NCBI GenBank assembly: GCA_964036295.1
Contig: OZ038466.1
Coordinates: forward strand, 12,558,001 to 12,622,000
Source: Plumapathes pennacea
Taxonomy: Eukaryota; Cnidaria; Anthozoa; Antipatharia; Myriopathidae
Direction of reading: 5' to 3'
Length of the DNA stretch: 64,000 nucleotides
The notes beneath the pieces are model-generated. The model saw nothing but the letters and a program-made list of their open reading frames with translations, did no database searches and was not told where the DNA came from. The stretch's first letter is position 1, and each line of letters begins with the position of its first letter. The translations under genes were made by a program, and so were the position numbers. This document shows positions 59,101 to 64,000 of this stretch, in pieces.

Positions 59101-61543
59101 ACTACAGCCAATTATATCCATAGGAATGTGTTAGTGTTATTTTAGAATAAGTGTGTTAGGCAAATAGAGGAAATATTAGGTCCGAATGTGACTCTGGCTT
59201 TGATCCTAACAAAAATCTATTTCCTATCCTTGGTATTCTAACTCGGCTCGTGTGAAAACCATTAGGAACCGCTTGGACGACTTAACACTTGATGGCCATA
59301 AATACATGAGCTCGAAACTAGAGAGACAGAGCGGATCCCAGAGTTAGAGTCGGAGTTGGAGTCAGTACTCGTACTCTTTTACTTGTACTGGCTAGGAGTG
59401 CGTTACTTGTTCTTGTAAACGGAACATCATCGCAGAAGTGGATTAAAGTGAGCTTTACCTCTAAAAGTCTGTTATAGCCCCGTAACAGATGGACAACACT
59501 GTACTTGAGACATCAATTTTTGAGATGGCGACCCGCTTGGAGTCTCAAAAAGGACAATACTACAGCATTAGCGTCGTGATTATTACCTTCGCGGAGCTCA
59601 GGGATAAGCAATTTCGGATTCTTCAAAAGAGTTAATTTTGTACTGCCATTGCAAACTTTACAGTGCCAATAAAAAGATTATCAATGAGCCAGGGTAATAT
59701 AATATTCAACTTTTAGGGTAGATTGAAGCAGAACTATGATACCATACGTCATCGATTTTTGTTACTTACCCAGCACTTTCAGGATCACACTATTTTGTAG
59801 ATGGTTAAAGGAGTTATACTTGATTTTGATATTGTAGCTTGTTTCATCGCCCAGTTTAATATTTGAGAGAACCAAAGAAACCACAGACTTTTTCAAGTCT
59901 CCAGTCCACGTGATGCGGCCCTTGTAGCTCGCAGGAACTCTACTATAGTCAGCCGTTCCATCTGATGCCACGAAAAGAAGTGGTGTGGAACTTGTTGTGT
60001 ATTGCAGCAAGATGAAATCCAACGTGTCTGAAGCAACCAACACGTACGTCCAGTTGAAGGTGAAAGATGAACCAATAACTGCATCCTGAGGAACTGAGTA
60101 CTGTCTGAGGAAACGTGTCTTCTGTCCACCTGTCAAATGTATACACATACTTAAAACCCATACACAAACACTATAGTTTCGCACAACTAGTTAATGGTAA
60201 CTTGCTTATCACATTTGCTTATTTGTATTTATTGGTGACGTCAGCCAAGACGGGTAGCAGCAAGCGGGCACAATATTTGACTAATCATATTCAGATGCAA
60301 AGACTTCAGAGTTGATTTTATTATTGAATTTATTCTAAACACAGTACTGATGTTTCAAATATTCATATTATATGCAACTTTAGAAATGAAACCCTTGTAA
60401 TATATAGATGGACAACATTGACCAATAAACGGACAGTCTTAGTTTTATAGTAAGCGTCACCACTCAGTCATGATATGTTTTGAAATTCTAAGGCAGCAAA
60501 ACATTTTATGCTGGTGGAGCACTCCATTCAACGTGTGGATAAACTTCTGTAAGACAAGGCTAAATGCACAAAACTATAAGTATCACGACACGGTAACAAC
60601 TTACAATGTATGAACGCAATGGCTTGCCAAATTTCTTCGCCGCAGTCTTATAGCGATGTTTACACAAAGAAACGAGAAGTGCATGAAATGGATGGTTATA
60701 AGCCAGCCGATGAATGCTTTGGATTGCAAGAATGAAACATACGCAGTTTAGCTGCTGCGGCTAATCAAAAACTTACCGGGCTTTGTGGCCGTAATCGCGC
60801 GACAATCATGCGCGTTCAAAACAACTCTGTTTTAACATATATCACAATGGACATTGCACGCGGTTTAGTGATAGTAAGACATGTTGGGCAAGTTAGTGTT
60901 TACTACCAGCGTAAATGTGAGTTGGTTATTGGCCGGGAATCACAACCGACGTATCGTGAAAATCACAACCAACGTATTGCTCACTTCATATTTTACGTCA
61001 ATGGCTCACTGGATCCCTGCTTCGCGACCTCCAGAAAAGAAACTTTACCTCAACCGCCACCCCCACACCCCTAGAAAAGTCACAATGACACTAAATAAAA
61101 GTCAGTGTCCCTCAAAACGTTAACATCAGCCAGTAAACAGAGGCCCTGTCCGCAGTACTCCGTTTTCATCTTTAAACGCATTTTTACCCCGTTTTCGAAC
61201 ATTTTTCCTGCGTCTTTTTAATTCGTTTTGTCTGTACCATAAACACGCAAAAATGAGCCGAAATACAAAAGATCGAGCGCCAATCGTGACGTCAGACTTT
61301 TCAAAATGTTTTTCGCCATCCACGCCGATAATAGGGAAATTGCGTTTTCCAAAAATTTCACTTTGGAGAGCGTTTTCAATAAGTGCCAAAACGAAAAGAA
61401 AATTGCAATACTCACCACATAGCGGAGAAAATGTCAATACTACAACAAGGATTGTTTGGAAAACAACCATCAGACCATTGGGATGATTGCTGGGACAGTG
61501 GGAATATCCTCCAGACCAGCTGATCAATTGGGAGTCGTACTGC
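29127..61543 (-). CDS. Receptor tyrosine kinase gene 2 (Ig/FN3 ectodomain)
   Basis: Tandem paralogue of gene 1 in the same orientation. Nineteen coding exons give 2826 bases and about 941 aa: 61416-61470, 59770-60129, 51069-51350, 44350-44619, 41041-41331, 40500-40805, 35678-35713, 33593-33697, 32937-32955, 32383-32422, 31775-32039, 31483-31593, 31066-31256, 30739-30861, 30498-30568, 30249-30289, 29945-30041, 29377-29476, 29127-29189. GT-AG sites and phases are consistent throughout. Domains are signal peptide, one cysteine-free Ig-V-like, two Ig, two FN3, TM, kinase, tail. Kinase exon lengths match gene 1 exactly except the juxtamembrane and last exons. Its introns are about twice as long because of transposons. 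Two further Ig exons (48838-49028, 41519-42180) are broken and left out. The ligand is unknown. Confidence 0.85.
29190..29214. repeat. Poly(A) tract in the last intron of RTK gene 2
   Basis: A run of A bases next to the acceptor of the last coding exon on the minus strand, where it reads as poly(T) and serves as a pyrimidine tract. A longer A run lies at 29580-29606. Confidence 0.75.
32383..35713 (-). CDS. RTK gene 2, linker, transmembrane and juxtamembrane exons
   Basis: Exon 35678-35713 (36 nt, acceptor TTTTCCTGACAG) is a Thr-rich linker. Exon 33593-33697 encodes CSCEK, then [20 protein letters not shown] and basic CWRNH. Microexons 32937-32955 (19 nt) and 32383-32422 (40 nt; [12 protein letters not shown]) repeat the gene 1 arrangement, including a CxxC pair in the juxtamembrane region. 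Confidence 0.84.
33714..35677. other. RTK gene 2 intron without recognisable genes
   Basis: A 2-kb intron. It contains a (TGC TAC)-type triplet run at about 33910-33935 and a small foldback with AATGCAGGCGTT and its complement at about 34807-34872. Nothing else is recognised. Confidence 0.5.
35889..36042. repeat. Palindrome of about 150 bp with TGACGTCA ends
   Basis: The arms contain CTCTTATTGATGATGAAACG and the complement CGTTTCATCATCAATAA. The centre is near GTGGATCCAC (35951-35960), and both outer ends read TGACGT. A related single arm lies at about 36446-36480. It is probably a foldback MITE. Confidence 0.7.
36873..37125 (+). mobile_element. tRNA-derived SINE (tRNA-Ser-like head)
   Basis: The head has a pol III A box (GTGGCCGAGTGG) and B box (GGTTCAAGTCC), with an anticodon-loop-like CTTGAAA (TGA, Ser). 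The acceptor stem does not pair and there is no proper variable arm. A non-tRNA body follows, ending in AATAAAGTAATTTATGCATT. That makes it a SINE and not a tRNA gene. It sits in an intron of RTK gene 2 in antisense. Confidence 0.75.
37136..38472 (+). mobile_element. Helitron-like repeat, copy C (3' end lost)
   Basis: Plus orientation, starting TTCCCCGAGCGAAGCGAAGT and running through the terminal block and the R/E-rich coding remnant (about 37375-37640). It stops at CAGAGCGAGGGGG, where the foldback at 38474 begins. The expected CTAG end is missing beyond the foldback, so this copy is truncated. Confidence 0.6.
38474..39668. mobile_element. 1.2-kb foldback element
   Basis: Two arms of almost 600 bp are inverted copies: TGGTCCGTGGGTCTTCCGTC starts the left arm and its complement ends the right arm at 39668. 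The similarity runs inward through AAAATGGCGGCGCGCAAGAG to about 39050 and 39150. The centre is about 100 bp. The arms contain several short inverted units (TTTCGTACATACGAAAATTG). No transposase frame is seen and no flanking duplication was identified. Confidence 0.85.
40341..40384. repeat. Poly(C)/(CA)n tract
   Basis: A run of C followed by ACAC repeats, directly before the Helitron-like terminal fragment. Confidence 0.85.
40385..40487. mobile_element. Helitron-like terminal fragment beside an exon
   Basis: Contains AAATTTCGAGATGGCGACACG through CACTTCGTTCGGGGAAAA. Its end lies only about 13 bp from the end of FN3 exon 40500-40805, inside the intron at the donor side. Confidence 0.6.
40500..51350 (-). 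CDS. RTK gene 2, Ig and FN3 exons
   Basis: Exon 51069-51350 is an Ig ([24 protein letters not shown]). Exon 44350-44619 is an Ig ([27 protein letters not shown]). Exon 41041-41331 is an FN3 ([19 protein letters not shown]). Exon 40500-40805 is an FN3 ([30 protein letters not shown]). All are phase 1-1. The introns between them hold a Penelope fragment, two hAT-like elements, a Helitron-like element and a MITE, plus the two dead Ig exons. Confidence 0.86.
41519..42180 (-). pseudogene. Dead Ig exon of RTK gene 2, split by a MITE
   Basis: On the minus strand a donor (GTAAGT) follows 41519, and the frame before it reads [12 protein letters not shown]. This is like the end of the Ig exon 22631-22900 of gene 1. 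At 41564-42146 a Harbinger-type MITE interrupts it. Beyond the MITE the same frame continues as CERSGTSV (about 42150-42180). A TAA stands directly before that cysteine codon, and a Helitron-like repeat starts at 42202, so the rest of the exon is gone. Confidence 0.7.
41564..42146 (+). mobile_element. Harbinger-type MITE with transposase start remnant
   Basis: 583 bp, ends AGGCCTGTTCAAACGGT and the complement, flanked by TTA (41561-41563 and 42147-42149). The sub-terminal parts are built from CAACATGTTGCATGCAACA-like repeats in both directions. The interior from ATG 41758 reads [17 protein letters not shown], later KRREERG, similar to the beginning of HARBI1-type transposases. It is a deletion derivative of an autonomous PIF/Harbinger element. 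Confidence 0.85.
42202..44334 (-). mobile_element. Helitron-like element, copy D (most complete)
   Basis: On the minus strand the 5' end is TCCCCGAGCAAAGCGAGGGA (44329 downward). The 3' end is GATTATCGTATTTCTAG at 42202, followed by T. It includes the terminal block, the R/E-rich frame (about 43726-44073), a (TTG)n run at 42600-42630 and a poly(T) run at 42297-42319. A MITE (43659-43855) is inserted. Its 5' end lies about 16 bp from Ig exon 44350-44619. Confidence 0.6.
43659..43855. mobile_element. MITE GGCCCCGTTTACACT with TCA duplication
   Basis: 197 bp, inverted ends GGCCCCGTTTACACT and AGTGTAAACGGGGCC, flanked by TCA (43656-43658 and 43856-43858). Copies A and B of the surrounding repeat show the uninterrupted site (GCTTTCAAGCGCTG at about 16536). 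The inside repeats ATCCGGATT-like words. The 3-bp duplication would fit Harbinger/ISL2EU-type elements; the superfamily is uncertain. Confidence 0.85.
44710..45583 (-). mobile_element. hAT element remnant with transposase C-terminus
   Basis: The ends are CAGGGGCGGATCTAGGA and TCCTAAATCCGCCCCTG. The minus-strand frame 45410-45147 reads [20 protein letters not shown], then [12 protein letters not shown]. This matches the C-terminal dimerisation region of hAT transposases. The rest of the transposase is deleted. No perfect 8-bp duplication is visible at the flanks. Confidence 0.75.
45584..46325. other. Intron sequence without recognisable features
   Basis: Part of the intron of RTK gene 2. The open frames here have no recognisable domains. 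Confidence 0.45.
46326..47226. mobile_element. hAT-like non-autonomous element
   Basis: The ends are CAGGGATGTAGCTAATA and TATTAGCTACACCCCTG, with sub-terminal GGGGGGTCCGGGGGGCATGC as in the element at 44710. About 0.9 kb, with no transposase seen. No exact flanking duplication was found. Confidence 0.65.
47227..48837. other. Intron sequence, nothing recognised
   Basis: There is a 1.6-kb stretch in RTK gene 2. Short open frames lack domains and have no paralogue in gene 1. An AT-rich part lies at 48120-48240. Confidence 0.45.
48838..49028 (-). pseudogene. Dead Ig exon of RTK gene 2
   Basis: A minus-strand frame follows an AATCAG acceptor at 49029: [14 protein letters not shown], then [11 protein letters not shown] and [17 protein letters not shown], typical of the first half of an Ig domain. 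It runs into TGA at 48840-48838 before the second cysteine, and no donor is seen before the stop. Inclusion would truncate the receptor. It therefore looks like a relic, or possibly an alternative soluble-receptor end. Confidence 0.65.
49480..49830 (+). pseudogene. Penelope-like element fragment (GIY-YIG end)
   Basis: The reading frame, with one frameshift near 49700, gives [24 protein letters not shown] and [11 protein letters not shown]. It fits the GIY-YIG endonuclease region at the C-terminus of Penelope-like retroelements (V-Y-I-x-C-x-D-C then YIGET-R pattern). The region before it (about 49490-49680) is consistent with the pre-endonuclease linker, though weakly. It is a short decayed fragment. 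Confidence 0.5.
49860..51068. other. Intron sequence, nothing recognised
   Basis: The stretch includes a G-rich tract at 49870-49900. Near 50215-50250 (CCGGGGGAGGATGCCCCGGA) there is a piece resembling hAT sub-terminal sequence. No gene is seen. Confidence 0.4.
51356..51417. repeat. (ATA)n microsatellite
   Basis: About 20 AAT units lie immediately upstream of Ig exon 51069-51350. On the minus strand it reads (TTA)n and forms the acceptor-side tract. Confidence 0.9.
51625..51950. repeat. Two tandem units of a 150-bp repeat
   Basis: Each unit contains CACAAGGTGATTCA, then GCTCTGTTAGAAAACAGG, and AAATGAATCAGCACC near the end. Two further units lie in reverse orientation at about 58565-58855. 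A trace of the Helitron-like terminus (AATACGATAATCACAGATATT) lies just before, at about 51459. Confidence 0.65.
52300..53235 (+). mobile_element. 5'-truncated LINE with poly(A) tail
   Basis: It contains the RT C-terminal frame (52304-52945), a 3' UTR with a TTA repeat run (about 53082-53133), an AATAAA-like signal (about 53197) and an A tail at about 53217-53235. The left junction is not defined. Confidence 0.8.
52304..52945 (+). pseudogene. LINE reverse transcriptase, C-terminal region
   Basis: The 213-codon frame has [55 protein letters not shown] and [14 protein letters not shown]. These are the thumb and C-terminal region of CR1/RTE-jockey-type LINE reverse transcriptases. The catalytic part is missing. 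The frame itself is unbroken and ends at a natural stop. Confidence 0.85.
54901..55188 (-). CDS. Unidentified 95-aa frame inside the insertion
   Basis: It starts [20 protein letters not shown] and is basic, with [16 protein letters not shown] and a C-terminal [15 protein letters not shown]. The ATG lies in a good context (AACATGGCGG). No domain is recognised. Part of the coding region ([14 protein letters not shown]) is repeated in inverted form at about 54140-54190. It may be the first exon of a host gene captured by the element, or a transposon protein. Confidence 0.35.
   Translation of the reverse strand: MAAAYKLLSNLQKTNCPCFAKMKPRQSKMVVTKLDTPKSGFRVKTGTKTTSYRRSRPEPFTNIVDKKTTSVRLKHLTPEDSQIKFGTGKVLEGKN
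55971..56028. repeat. (GGGAAGTA)n tandem repeat
   Basis: Six or seven 8-bp units, one with GGGAGGTA. Confidence 0.85.
57719..58290 (-). CDS. RecQ-like helicase exon 1, intact inverted copy
   Basis: It starts at ATG 58290-58288 and reads without a break through Walker A (LPTGFGKS) to [18 protein letters not shown] donor follows at 57718. It differs from the + copy mainly by lacking the 2.2-kb insertion and the extra 23 bp. The intron beginning is also copied (57612-57718), but no exon 2 follows on this strand, so a transcript from this promoter would leave the element's centre in antisense to exon 2. Confidence 0.8.
58565..58855. repeat. Inverted copies of the 150-bp repeat
   Basis: Two units, in reverse relative to 51625-51950, recognisable by CCTGTTCTCTAACAAAGCTG and GGAACTGAATCACTT. 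They place the LINE and RecQ element between convergent copies. Confidence 0.6.
58856..59769. other. Intron sequence with a Helitron-like terminal fragment
   Basis: No gene is present. Positions about 59518-59610 match the terminal block of the Helitron-like family (GAGATGGCGACCCGCTTGGAG to GGAGCTCAGGGATAA). Confidence 0.5.
59770..60129 (-). CDS. RTK gene 2, cysteine-free Ig-V-like exon
   Basis: 360 nt, about 120 aa: [20 protein letters not shown], then [13 protein letters not shown] and [11 protein letters not shown]. It matches the first such domain of gene 1 and likewise lacks any cysteine. Gene 1 has two of these domains. No second one is found in the 8.4 kb before the next exon, which is now filled by a LINE and the RecQ element. 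Confidence 0.83.
60130..61415. other. First intron of RTK gene 2, no genes recognised
   Basis: The stretch holds no recognisable coding sequence. No repeats beyond short words were noticed. Confidence 0.5.
61416..61543 (-). CDS. RTK gene 2, first coding exon: signal peptide and 5' UTR
   Basis: ATG at 61470-61468 opens [19 protein letters not shown], closely matching gene 1. The donor GTGAGT follows 61416. The acceptor TTTCAG at 61544 marks a probable 5' UTR piece (61471-61543) as in gene 1. Confidence 0.82.
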
Positions 61544-63514
61544 CTGAAACGCAAGAGCCTGAAGACAAACTGTTTCAGTAGGGTCAGAATCAAAGAGTGA
61601 CAGATGAACACGCAGGGAAAAGTACCCCAAGAGGTTTCTTGTGGATGTCGCGGTAAAACGAGCACAAGTCTATGAAAACCTAATGTTCAGAGTCCACGAA
61701 AGGTCTTTGTAATGACTATTACTGAGTCTATATAGATCGTCTCATACTTCAGCGAGAAAATGTATCAAAATGATCAATCAAAGGCAGCGGTGCATGATTG
61801 ATAACCAAAAGCGATTCAGCTGGTTCTATCGCGTTGTAGTATCATTTTTGGGACGTCAGTGTAAACCAAGGTCATATGAATATTTAGTTCTGTTTTAAAT
61901 TGACCTATACCGGCTTAAGATAAATGCAACAAAAAGAAATCTGAGGAACCTACATGAGCAATATCGTGACCTCCTCCTTCATCGAACTGCTTCAGTTAGT
62001 CGCCTAATTCATGCATTGTATGTGTAATTTGTGTCAACTGAATGCGTGACAGTAGCGACAGTAACGGCGCCGAAGATGAAAGTGTCATTTCATGCGGAAG
62101 TATTCATAAAGCTGTTGCGTTTCGACCAACGAGTTTTACGAAATCTCGTATAAATGTTCCAATAGTGCTGTTAATTAACATATCCAAAGGGAAGAAAGCT
62201 TGGATCCCATGCATAAGCGATTATTCAAATCATTATTTGAGTCCGTTCAGATAACACCTTTGGGCACTTTGGGATTCGCAACCGAGTAAATTAACATCGG
62301 GAAACGTCAATACACATTAGGCAATTGCTTACATTTCGCAGCGACTTACCGACTGTACAATCAATTGTGTTACTCTCGCTGCAGAGAAGCAAGCGAACGG
62401 CAGCAAGTAAATACAGAACCTACAATCATGGTCAAAAGTCGTTGGGACGCACATCCGGAGCACAATGTAAATCCCTACAACCTATGGGGGTCTCATATTT
62501 CTTGTTTTCAAGTCCCTCTCCCTCCCCTCCATTCAATGTTGGCCCGTGGTGCAGCTATAAGCTGAACCATGCTCAACTACCCAACACTGAATGGGGGGGG
62601 GAGGGGGGGGGGGGGGGTAAACTTGAAATCGTCCCTACAATTTTGACCATGATTGTGTTTGTTCCGCAGAAGTAAAATCGCCGTTTAAGGTTCTTGGAGT
62701 GAAGGGACGGGAAATATTTTGATACACCTTGGCAGATATTGTCTCAAGAAATCATTTTACGTCTAGTTTATAAAAAATTGAAACGAGAAACTGTCCGCTA
62801 GTAGAAAATAGGGCCCACGTTAGGCTTCTAAAAGTCAGTAAAAGCTCTGGTGACAGGAAATTTATATATTTTTAAGTAGCTACATTTTACAGTAAGACGA
62901 TTGCCTGTATTGAAAAGATGCTAAACATATTTAGTGTAAAGGAAAATGGATCCTCGTTGAATTTCCTACTTGAAAGGGAATACAGTATTCACGTATGCCG
63001 AGTCTGGTACCGGGGTGCAGCTGTTTAGCGGCGGAAATTCGCCGTGATGGCAAGTTTCATTCACGGATTTTTGTTATAGGACTTGCTTATAACACCTGAT
63101 ATTTTGATGAATCGAATAATATTTCATACAGCTTGCGAATAGCCGTGTTATGGCGGCGACAACTGTTCATGTGACGTCAGATGGAGATTGCTCAACATTA
63201 CACCAGACAATACTCCATTGTTTGTTGTCAAATTCGGCCGTTTTAAAACAGTTAAAAACTGGAAAAGTGTATTACCGTGAATAGTTATATCTAAAGCCCA
63301 TATTGGTGCATAATCCGCTTAATGTTTCCCTCGTATAGAAGGAACAACAACAATACTCCATTGAACGACAACGAAAGAGATAATTGCTCGCGGACAGCGC
63401 AGCTGCGGCGAGCTTAAAAATGGAGGTTTTTTTTGTTTTCCTTTTTCTGGGTCGAGAATCAGCACACGGTGATTGGTTCATATTATCACGTGATATGCGA
63501 TGACGTAAATCGCC
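61544..63514. other. Upstream region of RTK gene 2
   Basis: It probably contains the promoter and further 5' UTR of RTK gene 2, but no element can be assigned. A small inverted-repeat unit lies at about 62424-62655: ACAATCATGGTCAAAA and TTTTGACCATGATTGT, with a TCCCTCCCC block on one side and a G-rich tract (62591-62617) on the other. It looks like a MITE. Confidence 0.5.
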
Positions 63515-63880
63515 GCCCGGTTGGCTCAGTTGGTTGAGTGCCGGTCTTTCGTGCGGGATGTTGCGGGTTCGAATCCCGGCCGGACCAGCACTCGGGGTCT
63601 TACAATAACTAAGGAGAAGATGCTGCCTTTCTTTTTATCAGCAAATGGTAAGATCTTCACGTGGCTCGGATGACTACGTAAAATGGCGGTACCGTCTCCC
63701 TATACTTCTATACTTGATTACAGGGGGACGTAAAAGAACCACTGAGGACGTAAACAAATTTCTGGCAGTGACCACTCTCAGTGCCTGTACTCCACAGTAA
63801 TGTGGCGAAGCCAAATTGTTGCTAAAAAGCCCCTTGAGGGGAGCATCAATAAAAATATGTATGTAATGTATGTAATTGAC
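63515..63880 (+). mobile_element. tRNA-derived SINE
   Basis: The head (63515-63586) has GGCTCAGTTGGTTGAG (A box) and GGGTTCGAATCCC (B box) and ends with ACCA-like sequence. The anticodon stem is mispaired. A body with AATGGCGGTACCGTCTCCC follows, with a tail of TATGTATGTAATG units ending near 63880. The family identity is not known to me. Confidence 0.75.
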
Positions 63881-64000
63881 TTCGCTAAACAACTCGAGAT
63901 GTGGCCAGTGAATATTGCTCGTTACTTGTGTGTAAAAGTTAACTGCATCCTATCCAAACTCAAAACCATTGGGCTCTGTGGAACATGTACGGATAAACTG

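Noticed and set aside
63515-63586. A functional tRNA gene
   Set aside because: The anticodon stem is mispaired and the sequence continues into a SINE body with a TATGTATGTAATG tail.

Overview
This window is animal nuclear DNA, most likely from an anthozoan cnidarian such as a stony coral. That is an inference. It rests on an NLR-type immune gene remnant, receptor tyrosine kinases with short GT-AG exons, tRNA-derived SINEs, LINEs and a Gypsy element, and a very dense load of small inverted-repeat transposons. No bacterial operons, CRISPR arrays or functional RNA genes were seen.

Layout. 0.1-7.4 kb: a broken NLR gene on the + strand. A 5'-truncated LINE (1228-6862, target duplication AAAGG) interrupts it, and a nearly intact Gypsy LTR element (2022-6390, minus strand, duplication ATATC) interrupts the LINE. 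7.6-11.2 kb: a poly-G-ended hAT-like MITE, a decayed LINE and another MITE. 11.4-26.6 kb (minus): a complete receptor tyrosine kinase gene of 20 coding exons, about 1059 aa, with signal peptide, two cysteine-free Ig-V-like domains, two Ig, two FN3, TM and kinase. 29.1-61.5 kb (minus): a tandem paralogue of 19 coding exons, about 941 aa, with one cysteine-free domain, two Ig, two FN3, TM and kinase. Its introns are packed with transposons and it carries two dead Ig exons. One of these is split by a Harbinger-type MITE. 61.5-64 kb: intergenic DNA ending in a SINE.

Exon lengths and phases agree throughout both kinase genes. All ectodomain exons are phase 1-1, and the kinase exons have identical lengths in the two paralogues, so both models are probably functional. 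The genes encode single-pass receptors that would link an Ig/FN3 ectodomain to a cytoplasmic tyrosine kinase. Each has a short tail with two YxN-type tyrosine motifs.

The most unusual object is a 5.1 kb element (53348-58428) inside the big intron of the second receptor gene. It has about 0.8 kb terminal inverted repeats that are nearly identical where compared. A 7-bp duplication (ATGTCCT) flanks it, and it carries a RecQ-like helicase gene whose promoter region and first exon lie within the repeats. I see no transposase in it. A multi-copy Helitron-like family is the other main repeat theme; several of its ends lie close to receptor exons.
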